DNA from: Lysinibacillus piscis
Lineage (GTDB): Bacteria; Bacillota; Bacilli; Bacillales_A; Planococcaceae
Assembly: GCF_026012395.1 (NCBI RefSeq)
Contig: NZ_BRZA01000002.1
Coordinates: forward strand, 248,001-312,000
Length of the DNA: 64,000 nt
Direction: 5' to 3'
Every line of letters starts with the position of its first letter. Within the stretch, counting starts at the first letter, position 1. Under the pieces are notes generated by a model. The model searched no databases. It was not told the DNA's origin and worked only from the letters and a program-made list of their open reading frames with translations. Made by a program: the position numbers and the translations under genes. Shown one piece after another: positions 26,608-34,863 of this stretch.

Positions 26608-26637
26608 GGTTGTATTAAATATTTTTATGTTATACTA
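26608..26637 (+). promoter_or_regulatory. Candidate promoter of uspA
   Basis: Extended -10 element TGTTATACT (26629-26637), with GGTTGTAT about 16 bases upstream as a weak -35. It lies 22 bases before the uspA start. Confidence 0.5.
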
Positions 26638-26659
26638 AAGAAAAAAGAGGTGACCACTG

Positions 26660-27082
26660 ATGACAAAAATATATAGTACTGTAGCGGTAGCAATTGATTT
26701 TTCAGAGCATTCATTACAAGCATTTGACAAAGCCATTGAACTTGCGCTATTTTATGATGCCAATTTAATGCTGGTGAATGTCATTGATACAAAATCTTTT
26801 GGTGCTGTAACAGCCTATGATGCCAAATATGCAACACAGTTAAAGCATGAGCATACACCGAAAATGGAAGCATTGAAAAAGAAAGCCTTAGCAGAAGGTG
26901 TGCAAGCTGTAGAAGTGGTCATCGAAGAGGGCTCACCAAAGCATGTTTTGACACAGTTGCCAAATGTGGACCTTATTGTTTGTGGTGCAACAGGCTTAAA
27001 TCGGGTAGAAGCAGTGGTGCTTGGTTCAGTATCTAGTGGTATTATGCGACTAGCTACTTGTGATGTTTTGCTTGTCCGCTAA
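26660..27082 (+). CDS. Universal stress protein, UspA family
   Basis: Cytoplasmic single-domain protein of 140 aa with the Rossmann-like Usp fold. Landmarks: VAVAIDFSEHSLQAFDKAIELA at the N-terminus, NLMLVNVID, and the ATP-binding segment near the C-terminus, DLIVCGATGLNRVEAVVLGSVSSGIMRLATCDVLLVR, close to the G-2x-G-9x-G-(S/T) pattern. It therefore probably binds ATP. Site AGAGGTGACC precedes the ATG. Monocistronic with a strong terminator. Confidence 0.92.
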   Translation: MTKIYSTVAVAIDFSEHSLQAFDKAIELALFYDANLMLVNVIDTKSFGAVTAYDAKYATQLKHEHTPKMEALKKKALAEGVQAVEVVIEEGSPKHVLTQLPNVDLIVCGATGLNRVEAVVLGSVSSGIMRLATCDVLLVR

Positions 27083-27094
27083 TCATAGAAATGA

Positions 27095-27134
27095 AAAATC
27101 TGCTAGCTTACATCAAAGCTCGCAGATTTTTTTA
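27095..27134 (+). terminator. Terminator of uspA
   Basis: AAAATCTGCTAGCT (27096-27109) pairs with AGCTCGCAGATTTT (27117-27130) with one mismatch, then a T-run in which repeat copy A starts. Confidence 0.88.
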
Positions 27135-27299
27135 TCTTGATTCAGCAAATGTTTTCTGCGCGAAAGTGAAACGTCAGCAGCAAATAAAAAGACATTCACT
27201 GAATCAAGATAAAGCCCAGGCGGATGTCATGGATTTTGAAGAGGAACTTTCCGAGTGAACTCGGAAAAATCCAGACGCAATTACGCTGGGGCGTAATTG
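27131..27299 (+). repeat. Dispersed intergenic repeat, copy A (reference copy)
   Basis: The clearest copy. Module 1: TTATCTTGATTCAGCAAATG (from 27132) and its near-complement ending CTGAATCAAGATAA (27199-27212), enclosing GCGCGAAAGTGAAACGTCAG. Linker: CGGATGTCATGGATTTTG. Module 2: hairpin TTTCCGAG-TGAA-CTCGGAAA (27248-27267). Module 3: hairpin with arms CAATTACGC (27278-27286) and GCGTAATTG (27291-27299), loop TGGG. It starts in the uspA terminator T-tract and ends two bases before the lipoprotein stop codon. Confidence 0.85.
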
Positions 27300-27300
27300 A

Positions 27301-28161
27301 TTAGTAATCAATTACTGTAGCATTATCAATAATTTCTTGGGGAATATCGATTGTTTTTAAATGATTGAATGCTGTGTAGGTAATAACAGAAGCCGTTGTC
27401 ATTGCTAATGTTTCACCTTCGATATCCATTTTTAAATCAAAGTCCATATTCATTTTTGTTGTATCGAATGTTTTTTTATCAATATAGACAATATAATGGA
27501 TTTTATCGATTTGTAATTGGTCAAGTGGGTTTTCCCCTAATCCTACACTTTGCATAGACTTTTCTACTTCTTCTTCAATTAATTTTTTAAAACGCTCCCC
27601 TTCTGCTTCTAATGTTAATACATAGGCATCATCTGTTTGCTCAAATGTAAAATCATTGATAAATGGTTTTAGTTGCGCTAATTGTTCTTTTGTATCGGCA
27701 GAGGAAGCAGTTTGTGCTAAAATATCATCAAAATCAGAATCAGGGAATTTCATCCAAATATCAGAGGACATATCTTTCATGAAAAAGCCTTTATTTTGAT
27801 CCATATACATCTCGAGTGGCATAGAGGCTGGCTCTTCACCAGTACCAGCTATATCTGACATGGACATAGAGCCAGAAAGATGCATAGCCATTGGATCGAC
27901 AACAACATCCATCGTCATCTGTGAGTCAATGGAAAATTCCATTGCTTCTTCACCAGAGCCAGCAGTTGTATGCTGTGTCATTTCCATTGTGGCACTAGCA
28001 CTTGTAATGTTTTCTTGACGCTCAACAGCTTTGTTGTAAACTTGTTCTAATGTGAGTTCGCTTTTGTTGGTCGTGTTTTTCGTAGGTTTCGCACTGGAAT
28101 TACAAGCAGCCAATGTAAAGGCAAGTGCACTAATGCCGACAACCTTCCATAATGTTTTCAA
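27301..28161 (-). CDS. Lipoprotein, DUF6612-like
   Basis: Probable membrane-anchored lipoprotein of 286 aa. The N-terminus has a short basic start, a hydrophobic core and a lipobox (FTLAAC, cysteine at about residue 20). The mature part is rich in Met, Ser and acidic residues and looks like the LppX/LolA-type half-barrel proteins of Firmicutes (ITSASATMEMTQHTT ... FDLKMDIEGETLAMTTASVITYTAFN). Function not known; binding of a hydrophobic molecule is a family-level guess. The start is set at the TTG at 28161: AGGAG on the minus strand lies about 8 bases before it but only 1-2 bases before the alternative ATG at 28170. The gene is flanked by repeat copy A at its 3' end. Confidence 0.8.
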   Translation of the reverse strand: MKTLWKVVGISALAFTLAACNSSAKPTKNTTNKSELTLEQVYNKAVERQENITSASATMEMTQHTTAGSGEEAMEFSIDSQMTMDVVVDPMAMHLSGSMSMSDIAGTGEEPASMPLEMYMDQNKGFFMKDMSSDIWMKFPDSDFDDILAQTASSADTKEQLAQLKPFINDFTFEQTDDAYVLTLEAEGERFKKLIEEEVEKSMQSVGLGENPLDQLQIDKIHYIVYIDKKTFDTTKMNMDFDLKMDIEGETLAMTTASVITYTAFNHLKTIDIPQEIIDNATVIDY

Positions 28162-28340
28162 TTCTATCATCTCCTAGTTTGTAGTAGATTAATGTTCTAT
28201 TTATATACGAGTAAAAAATAGAAAAAGTTTCATTGAATTGGAAAAATGTTTATTTATATTTTATTAGAAAATTGTGTAGCAGTCGTTTTTAAATAGTGGT
28301 TCAATGTGTCAATATTATGTTGCATCATTGTCAGCTTGTG

Positions 28341-28553
28341 CTATGCATGAGTAGTTGTTGTAGCAAAGCTATCCAGCTCTTTTTGCAGCTTGTCCTTTGC
28401 TGAGGAAAGTAGCTGAAACTGCTTTGCATAGCTAGCTTGCTGTAAATAGGTCGATTTTGTTTGATTTTCTTTGCTAGAGTTTGCAAGTAGTACATCTACA
28501 TAGGAAAAAAAGTTTTCTTTCTTAGCAAATGTGTTTGTAGTAGGGAATGGCAT
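28341..28553 (-). pseudogene. Possible C-terminal gene remnant
   Basis: The last 70 codons of a longer minus-strand frame read like real protein (FAKKENFFSYVDVLLANSSK ... QLLSSAKDKLQKELDSF, a probable coiled helix). The part upstream of 28553 does not, and there is no ribosome binding site. It ends near where the truncated PadR gene begins on the other strand, so both may have been cut by one deletion. Weak call. Confidence 0.25.
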
Positions 28554-28583
28554 AGTAGGGTAGTTAGCTAGGTAAAATAATGG

Positions 28584-28724
28584 GTGGATATGGGAGGAGG
28601 ACCCAAACGTAAGTATTATCAAATTACTCAAGGAGGAAAAGAAATAGTAGAAAAAAGATGGGAAGATTACAAAAGTATGTACAGTGCTCTTAAAAGCATG
28701 GCAGGAGGACATCATAATGGTTAA
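28584..28724 (+). pseudogene. PadR family regulator, 3' remnant
   Basis: A frame from 28584 to the stop at 28722-28724 encodes GGPKRKYYQITQGGKEIVEK followed by RWEDYKSMYSALKSMAGG, the wing and C-terminal helix of PadR-type regulators. The N-terminal helix-turn-helix (about 60 residues) is missing, and an in-frame stop lies at 28578. The remnant overlaps the start of the next gene by 8 bases, the usual PadR plus HAAS-protein arrangement, so the pair was once intact. Confidence 0.65.
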
Positions 28725-29352
28725 TGAATTAAATCATTCCTTAATTGAAGACTATCTAAATAAATTAAATAAAAAACTTCAATTATTACCTAAAAGAGAA
28801 CGCGAACACCAAGTCTCTGAAATAAGAGATCATATATACCATACAATACAAGAAAAAACAAAAGCAGGAATGAATATCAACCAAGCAGCTAAAGATACTC
28901 TGCAAGAATTCCTTTCCCCGGAAGAACTTGCTAAAGCGATAATAAATGAAGAAGAAAACAAATTATTAGTAAACAAAGGGGAAACTTTATTTAATTATGG
29001 AATAATGCTTACTGTTGGTTCTTTAGGCGGTCTTTCCATCCCAATTTTGCGTGGAGAATTAAACTTAGGAATAATTTTACCTTTTGTTATGAGTTTAATT
29101 GTTGGTATTATACTATTGAATTCTAAAACTATTCAATGGAACGAAAATCAACTTCAAAATATAAAATGGATTTCACGAATTGTAATAGGATTCTTAGGTG
29201 TTCCATTAACTTTTTTTTCTATTAGAATAATCAAAGATAATGCTATAAATTACGCTTCTTTAAGCTATCTCCTAGTAATTATCATTGTAGGTTTAGGAAT
29301 ATACTTACTACTAAGAAAATTATTCTATAATAAACAATTAAACAACTATTGA
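28717..29352 (+). CDS. Membrane protein with N-terminal HAAS/permease-prefix domain
   Basis: Protein of 211 residues. Residues 1-85 form a helical signalling domain (HSLIEDYLNKLNKKLQLLPKREREHQVSEIRDHIYHTIQ ... FLSPEELAKAIINEE), the kind found beside PadR regulators (HAAS/DUF1700-like). About four membrane helices follow (YGIMLTVGSLGGLSIPIL, GIILPFVMSLIVGIILL, WISRIVIGFLGVPLTFFSI, SLSYLLVIIIVGLGIYLLL). The start is the ATG at 28717 with GCAGGAGGA just upstream; an in-frame upstream start at 28684 is inside the PadR remnant. Normally a PadR partner controls and interacts with it; that partner is truncated here. Confidence 0.75.
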   Translation: MVNELNHSLIEDYLNKLNKKLQLLPKREREHQVSEIRDHIYHTIQEKTKAGMNINQAAKDTLQEFLSPEELAKAIINEEENKLLVNKGETLFNYGIMLTVGSLGGLSIPILRGELNLGIILPFVMSLIVGIILLNSKTIQWNENQLQNIKWISRIVIGFLGVPLTFFSIRIIKDNAINYASLSYLLVIIIVGLGIYLLLRKLFYNKQLNNY

Positions 29353-29410
29353 TTTTATTTAAGTGTTCCAACACATACCCACCAGGCTAATAAAATAAAT
29401 TTTCAAAATA

Positions 29411-29460
29411 AAAAACGTTATTCTTTTCGAGTGTTTTATTGAAGGAATAACGTTTTTTTA
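29411..29460 (+). terminator. Terminator of the HAAS-protein gene
   Basis: AAAAACGTTATTC pairs with GAATAACGTTTTT across a 21-base loop, with a T-tail ending at 29459. Confidence 0.85.
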
Positions 29461-29492
29461 CAATTTATTCTTTAAAAACAACCATTGGGATT

Positions 29493-29530
29493 TAAAAAGG
29501 ATGGCTCCTGTGCAATACAGAAACCATCTC
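29493..29530 (-). terminator. Terminator of qoxABCD
   Basis: On the minus strand GATGG...CCATC pairs, with inner CTGT/ACAG, and is followed by CCTTTTTAAA. It lies about 95 bases after the qoxD stop. Confidence 0.65.
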
Positions 29531-29625
29531 TTAACAGCTTAATCTCTTTTTTTAGTTTGTCCTTGACTTGGGTACCACATTAAAATTTTCTTGCTTGACT
29601 TCTTTCTTTTTTTTTCTAATGTTGC

Positions 29626-29910
29626 TTATTGATAACCCCAAATCATCGTAAATAGTGTACCGATAATTGTCACTACACCAACGAATACAGAATAGAGGAT
29701 GGTAGTATATAATGTTTTCTTATCCTCAGATTCACCGATATGCATAAATAACACTAATTGCACAGTTGCTTGTGCTAAGGCGGTTACGAGGAGTAGCGCA
29801 AAGGCCATATTATAAGACATATCGAATTTGACAACAGCAAGTGCAATAATTGTCAGTAATAGTGAGAAGCCAAAGCCCATCACATGTTGTTTTGGGAATA
29901 ATTCTTTCAT
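29626..29910 (-). CDS. qoxD: Cytochrome aa3 quinol oxidase subunit IV
   Basis: Small membrane subunit of the terminal oxidase, 94 aa with three hydrophobic helices (FGFSLLLTIIALAVV, MAFALLLVTALAQATVQLVLFMHI, TILYSVFVGVVTIIGTLFTMIWGY), as in the COX4/CyoD family. Its likely role is to stabilise the oxidase during assembly. The ATG overlaps the qoxC stop by one base (TGATG), indicating coupled translation. Last gene of the operon. Confidence 0.93.
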   Translation of the reverse strand: MKELFPKQHVMGFGFSLLLTIIALAVVKFDMSYNMAFALLLVTALAQATVQLVLFMHIGESEDKKTLYTTILYSVFVGVVTIIGTLFTMIWGYQ

Positions 29911-30509
29911 CAGCTAATCAGTCCTTTCAAATAGACGAAGCTGAAGATGAAAATCCATACAACGTCTAGGAAATGCCAATACAGTGAAAAGATAAACGCT
30001 TTATTCGCCGTTTGTGGGTTTAAACCACGTTTGGCTACTTGAATAACAATGGCGATACCCCAAAATAAGCCGAACGTTACGTGAGCACCATGTGTTCCGA
30101 GTAGTGTCATTAAGGCTGATAAAAAGGCACTTGTTTGGATCGTTGCCCCTTCATGCACATATGTCACAAATTCATCAATTTCAATAGCTAAAAAGCCAAG
30201 ACCTAATAACAAAGTAATAGCGAAAAACGTCATCATCGCCTTTTTATGACCAATGCGCATTGCGTGAATGCCAAGCCCAATGGTGAAGCTACTTGTTAAT
30301 AGTAAAAACGTTTCCCACAGTACAGGTGTTAATTCAAAAATTTCAGCGCCAGAAGGACCATTGCCAATGCGATTATGCAATGTGAAATACACTGTGAAAA
30401 GTGTAGCAAATAACACGATTTCAGCGCCGAGGAAAATCCAAAAACCAAAGATTTTTAATTGATTTTCCTCTGTACTATATTCTAATGGAAGTGAAGCATC
30501 GATTTTCAT
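29910..30509 (-). CDS. qoxC: Cytochrome aa3 quinol oxidase subunit III
   Basis: Membrane subunit of 199 aa with five helices (IFGFWIFLGAEIVLFATLFTVYF at the start; HGAHVTFGLFWGIAIVIQVAKRG in the middle; WHFLDVVWIFIFSFVYLKG at the end), the COX3 fold. The start is placed at ATG 30509 (MKIDASLPLEYS), where AGAGGTGA has correct spacing; a GTG at 30521 in the same frame overlaps the site. It overlaps the end of qoxB by none to a few bases depending on the start. Confidence 0.94.
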   Translation of the reverse strand: MKIDASLPLEYSTEENQLKIFGFWIFLGAEIVLFATLFTVYFTLHNRIGNGPSGAEIFELTPVLWETFLLLTSSFTIGLGIHAMRIGHKKAMMTFFAITLLLGLGFLAIEIDEFVTYVHEGATIQTSAFLSALMTLLGTHGAHVTFGLFWGIAIVIQVAKRGLNPQTANKAFIFSLYWHFLDVVWIFIFSFVYLKGLIS

Positions 30510-30510
30510 A

Positions 30511-32454
30511 CTACTTGTCACCTCTCAATTTTTTCTCAGTTGCAGCAACTTCTTCAACGGAAATGTAGCGGCCGTGATCTTTTTCAAATGAACGGTGTAG
30601 CATAAAGCCGAAGACGCCAAGCATACTAATGATGGCTGGAATCCATTGGCTAAATACAGCAAAGAACGCTGCTAGGAAGAAGAAGCCACTCATCCAAAAC
30701 GGTGTGCCTGTATTGTTTGGCATATGAATTTTTTCAAAAGTACCAGCTGTAATATCACGACCTTCTTTTTTGGCAAACCAATATTCATCTAAACGTGTCA
30801 CAGTTGGTACGATAGCGAAGTTATACTCTGGTACAGGTGAATGTGTCGCCCATTCCAATGTACGTCCGTCCCAAATATCCGCTTGTTCATTACGAGGCAT
30901 ATGCTTCCAGCTATAATAAATATTATAGACAAGTAGGATAAAGCCAACTGCTAGCCCTAAGCCACCGATAAACGACAGCATATTCAATGGACCATAACCA
31001 GTGGAAGCTGAGTAAGTATACATACGGCGAGCATAGCCATCTAATCCTAAAATAAATAATGGGAAGAAGGTTACGTTAAAGCTAATCGCAATAAACCAAA
31101 ATGCTGTTTTACCTAGCTTTTCATTTAAACGGAAACCAAACATTTTCGGCCACCAATAATGATAACCTGCTAATACACCAAAGACAGTCCCTGGTATTAA
31201 TACATAGTGGAAATGGGCTACTAAAAACATCGTATTATGATACTGATAGTCAGCACTTGCCATTGCAAGCATAACCCCTGTTACTCCACCAATTGTAAAG
31301 ATCGGAATAAAGCCTAGTGCATAAAGCATCGGCGTTGTAAATTGAATTTTCCCATGCCGCATCGTCAGCAGCCAGTTAAAGATTTTTACCCCTGTTGGTA
31401 CAGCAATCGCCATTGTTGTAATGGAGAATACACTGTTGACCATGACACCATGTCCCATTGTATAGAAATGGTGGGCCCAAACGATAAACGATAATAGAGA
31501 AATCACGACCATACTCATTACCATTGATTTATAGCCATATAGATTTTTACGTGCAAATGTCGCGATAATTTCAGAGAAAATACCGAAAGCAGGTAAAATT
31601 ACGATATATACCTCTGGATGTCCCCAAACCCAGAAAAGATTCGCCCAAAGCATATCCATACCGCCGTCTTGCATCGCAAAGAATTTTGTGCCGAATTGAC
31701 GGTCAAGCATCATTAATGCTAAAGCGACTGTTAATACAGGAAAGGCAAAAACGATAATGACATTGGTAATTAAAACGGACCATGTAAACATAGGCATTTT
31801 CATTAATGTCATACCAGGGGCACGCATTTTAATGATGGTTGTAATGAAGTTTACACCTGTCATTAATGTACCAATCCCTGATAATTGCAGTGCCAATGAA
31901 TAATAGTTATTCCCGACAGTCGGACTAAATTCTATACTTGCTAGTGGGAAGTAGGCTGTCCAACCAGCATCTGGTGAACCACCGATAATAAACGATAAAT
32001 TAAGTAAGCCAGCGCCTGCTGCAAAAAGCCAGAAACTAACGGCATTTAGGCGTGGAAAAGCGACGTCACGAGCCCCAATTTGCAAAGGAATGACGATATT
32101 CATTAAACCAATGACGAACGGCATCGCCATAAATAAAATCATTAATAGGCCGTGGGTTGTAAAAATTTCATTGTAATGCTGTGCATCTAATAAACCATTG
32201 TCTGGCACAGCTGTTTGGGCACGCATTAATAAAGCGTCCACACCACCACGGAAGAGCATGACTAGCGCTACCGCAATATACATAATCCCAATTTTTTTAT
32301 GATCGACTGTGGAAAGCCAGTTTTTATAGAAATAGCCCCACTTTTTGAAATATGTCAGCCCTGCTACGACGACTACTGCACCAACGATAATACTAATCGC
32401 TGCCGCTAAAATCATCGGCTCCTGCATTGGATGAAATAATTCCTTCGCATTCAT
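30511..32454 (-). CDS. qoxB: Cytochrome aa3 quinol oxidase subunit I
   Basis: Catalytic subunit that reduces oxygen to water and pumps protons. It is 647 aa with about 14 helices. Haem and copper ligands are visible: [26 protein letters not shown] (low-spin haem His), [18 protein letters not shown] (CuB His and cross-linked Tyr), WAHHFYTMG (CuB His pair) and VAHFHYVL (haem ligands). Length and order agree with B. subtilis QoxB, and the N-terminal extension before STVDHKKIG is typical of quinol oxidases. AAGGGAG precedes the start. Qox is the main aerobic oxidase in Bacillus during fast growth. Confidence 0.97.
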   Translation of the reverse strand: MNAKELFHPMQEPMILAAAISIIVGAVVVVAGLTYFKKWGYFYKNWLSTVDHKKIGIMYIAVALVMLFRGGVDALLMRAQTAVPDNGLLDAQHYNEIFTTHGLLMILFMAMPFVIGLMNIVIPLQIGARDVAFPRLNAVSFWLFAAGAGLLNLSFIIGGSPDAGWTAYFPLASIEFSPTVGNNYYSLALQLSGIGTLMTGVNFITTIIKMRAPGMTLMKMPMFTWSVLITNVIIVFAFPVLTVALALMMLDRQFGTKFFAMQDGGMDMLWANLFWVWGHPEVYIVILPAFGIFSEIIATFARKNLYGYKSMVMSMVVISLLSFIVWAHHFYTMGHGVMVNSVFSITTMAIAVPTGVKIFNWLLTMRHGKIQFTTPMLYALGFIPIFTIGGVTGVMLAMASADYQYHNTMFLVAHFHYVLIPGTVFGVLAGYHYWWPKMFGFRLNEKLGKTAFWFIAISFNVTFFPLFILGLDGYARRMYTYSASTGYGPLNMLSFIGGLGLAVGFILLVYNIYYSWKHMPRNEQADIWDGRTLEWATHSPVPEYNFAIVPTVTRLDEYWFAKKEGRDITAGTFEKIHMPNNTGTPFWMSGFFFLAAFFAVFSQWIPAIISMLGVFGFMLHRSFEKDHGRYISVEEVAATEKKLRGDK

Positions 32455-32473
32455 AGCATGTGCTCCCTTCGAA

Positions 32474-33364
32474 TTAATGTGAATGTGTTTCCGTTTCTGA
32501 ATCTGTTGAATCTTCTGTATGGTTCATGTTCATATGCTCACTATGTTCCATTGGTGCAGGTCTAAATTCTAAATGTGTAGAAGAATAGCTTGAACGACCT
32601 ACATGCTCAGCAGTTAATAGCTCATTGAATTTTTCTTCTGTTAATGGTTTCTCATGTGTTTTGACATCCATTACCCATTTGTCAAAATCCTGCTGTGTCA
32701 TGGACTGTGCTTCAAATTCCATCTCGGCAAAGCCACGACCGTTAAAATTAGAATTACGTCCCATAAAGGAGCCAACCTCATCTGCGGCAAGGTGAATCGT
32801 TGTCACCATATCACTCATAGCATATTTTTGCCCTGCTAATTGTGGAATCCAAAAGCTTGTAATCGGTCCAAAGGAGTAAAGCTTAAATTCAATTGCTCGA
32901 TCAACAGGTAAATTCACGTAGTTTACGGTTTCAATACCTTGTTCTGGGTAGCTAAAATGCCACTTCCAGTTAGAAGAGGACGCATAAATAACAAGTGGCT
33001 CCTGATTGTCATAGCCATCTGGTCTAGCCTCTACAGTGCTTGTTGTGCGCACTGTCACGACCGCTAAAAAAGCGACGATAATAATTGGAATGACTGTCCA
33101 AATAATTTCAAGCAGGTGACTGCCTTCCTCGTGTGGTGGCTCATAGTCGGCTGCTGCCTTTGATGCACGATACTTTGTGAGCATAAAGGCTAGTAATGTA
33201 TAGACGACAAGTAATATAAAAGCCATTGTAATAATGGATAAAATAATCGTGTTTGATAATGTTTCAGCATTCGGTCCTTTTGGGTTAAAGATGGTTAATG
33301 GTTCACAACCAGCAAGCATCGTAATTGCACCAAATACTAGCATGAGTAAACTAAGTTTTTTCAT
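32474..33364 (-). CDS. qoxA: Cytochrome aa3 quinol oxidase subunit II
   Basis: Quinol oxidase subunit II, a lipoprotein of 296 aa: signal segment with lipobox MLAGC (cysteine 20), two membrane helices ([24 protein letters not shown] and [19 protein letters not shown]), then an outward cupredoxin domain ([24 protein letters not shown] ... [14 protein letters not shown]). The CuA ligands (two Cys and two His) of cytochrome c oxidases are absent from that domain, which identifies a quinol oxidase. The C-terminal tail is His/Met/Asp rich ([13 protein letters not shown]). The start at 33364 (MKKLSLLM) is preceded by GAGAGGAG; the longer frame from 33406 lacks a site. First gene of the operon. Confidence 0.96.
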   Translation of the reverse strand: MKKLSLLMLVFGAITMLAGCEPLTIFNPKGPNAETLSNTIILSIITMAFILLVVYTLLAFMLTKYRASKAAADYEPPHEEGSHLLEIIWTVIPIIIVAFLAVVTVRTTSTVEARPDGYDNQEPLVIYASSSNWKWHFSYPEQGIETVNYVNLPVDRAIEFKLYSFGPITSFWIPQLAGQKYAMSDMVTTIHLAADEVGSFMGRNSNFNGRGFAEMEFEAQSMTQQDFDKWVMDVKTHEKPLTEEKFNELLTAEHVGRSSYSSTHLEFRPAPMEHSEHMNMNHTEDSTDSETETHSH

Positions 33365-33857
33365 AATGTACTCCTCTCTTAACGTAAGACATAACATGTT
33401 ATGCAAATCGGATATCCCATTTCATTGTTTGCAAACAGGATTATACGCCTCGTTTGACAGAAAAACATTATTTTGTGCTGAAAATGAGCGTGAATAGAGG
33501 TAGAATATGAAAAAAATATGAACAGAATTTATTATTTCACAATTCACTTTTTAGGGTAAACACTGTGTATATGTTGTAAATACTGGGCTTGTGAATCATT
33601 GTAGAGATAGCTATTTTTTTATAAAAAAATGCATTTCACATTTTGGACGCCATTTTGTAATAAAATAACGGAGGTACGGCTCATTTCGATAGTTTTTAGT
33701 TGAAATTTAAAGGAGAAAGGAGTATGTAAAGGTCGGAATAGATAAGCAGAGGGGATTAAATTTAAATAGAAGAGACTTACTTTTTGGTTGAAATTGGATA
33801 ATGAAATTAATTATGTTAATATAATTAGTGGATTGTCTGAATAACCATATATTAGGG
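33365..33857. other. Regulatory/intergenic region upstream of qoxA
   Basis: About 490 bases without a gene. It contains a perfect 14-bp palindrome CATAACATGTTATG at 33390-33403, 26 bases before the qoxA start codon on its strand, which is a possible operator. Near 33709-33729 an unusually strong ribosome binding site (AAAGGAGAAAGGAG) is followed directly by ATG TAA, a start codon next to a stop. The rest is AT-rich with no recognisable element. Confidence 0.5.
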
Positions 33858-33889
33858 AGGAGTGACGGTTGTAGCCACTCCTGTTTTTT
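33858..33889 (+). terminator. Intrinsic terminator pointing right, with no gene upstream
   Basis: AGGAGTG (33858-33864) pairs with CACTCCT (33876-33882), followed by GTTTTTTA. The T-run is on the plus strand, yet both flanking genes are on the minus strand, so it ends an unseen plus-strand transcript or is only a hairpin. Confidence 0.55.
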
Positions 33890-34730
33890 ATGCGCCAATT
33901 TTCAACCATTTAGCAATTTGACTATAAAGGCAATTTTGGAGCTGTGGTGCACGATTATTCATTTTTAAAGCGAAGTACAATGTTTTCATGATATTCAGTG
34001 TACAAGTGCGCCCTTTAAAAAAGCGAGCATTATAGCCCTCTGTCAATAGATGCATCTCAAATTTATCAAAGGCTTGTTCAACAAATTCAATGAGGGCTTC
34101 TTCCGCATATTGACGGTCAAGCAATGCTTCTACAATAGCGATTAAACGTTCTTCTTCATCATCAACGTAAACCGTCCCTTTCCATGCGACCAATTTCAAT
34201 GCATGTAAAATAGAGGGTGCATATTTTAAGTCGAATTGAGGATGACGAATGATAGTAACGGCTAAATCAGCTCCGTGTGCAATGCTATGTGCCCAGCCTT
34301 TCTCTGGTACAAAGCCACGTGTATCTTGCTCTAATAATAAGTAACGTCCTATTTGTTTGAAGAAAGTATGTAACGTTTCTTCTTGTAATACAAATAATTC
34401 CGCATCTTTTGCCAATATCCCTGCGACGAGTAGGGCAGAAAAGGAGCGTGTAAATACGCTGTCCGTCAAGCGTTCACCAATACCAGCATATAAAAAGGAT
34501 TCACTAATCGCTGTATCAAATAAATATTGAAGCTGCTGAGCTGTTAATAAATCATCACTTAATAAATCAATAAAAGTACGATAAATCAATTGATCTCGTA
34601 ATTCCGCATCAATGGAACCGATATGTGTGAGCATTTCTTGTAATAACCAATCACCTTGTTCAGCCATCCATGCTTGGCGTTGTGCGTGTGTCATCGTGGT
34701 GAATGTTTGTAATGCTTCTTTTAATAGCAT
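33888..34730 (-). CDS. DUF2785 domain protein
   Basis: Soluble, mostly helical protein of 280 aa without signal peptide. The family features are seen in DQLIYRTFIDLLSDDLLTAQQLQYLFDTAIS, GERLTDSVFTRSFSALLVAGIL, YLLLEQDTRGFVPEKGWAHSIAHGADLAVTI and the C-terminal GRTCTLNIMKTLYFALK. The conserved DxRGF...GWAHSIAHGADL segment suggests a binding or catalytic site, but no activity is established that I know of. GGAGGAATC precedes the ATG. It lies alone, divergent from the TPR gene ysoA, and convergent with nothing. Confidence 0.78.
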   Translation of the reverse strand: MLLKEALQTFTTMTHAQRQAWMAEQGDWLLQEMLTHIGSIDAELRDQLIYRTFIDLLSDDLLTAQQLQYLFDTAISESFLYAGIGERLTDSVFTRSFSALLVAGILAKDAELFVLQEETLHTFFKQIGRYLLLEQDTRGFVPEKGWAHSIAHGADLAVTIIRHPQFDLKYAPSILHALKLVAWKGTVYVDDEEERLIAIVEALLDRQYAEEALIEFVEQAFDKFEMHLLTEGYNARFFKGRTCTLNIMKTLYFALKMNNRAPQLQNCLYSQIAKWLKIGA

Positions 34731-34863
34731 AAAGTGATTCCTCCATAATAATTGATTTGTAGTATTACGCGGTGCTTCCTGATTGAAGTATAGCGTCTTT
34801 TTTAGTAAAACATAGTAAGATAGAATAGGCTATATGGAGTCAGTGGCAAGGAGGTGAACAAGG

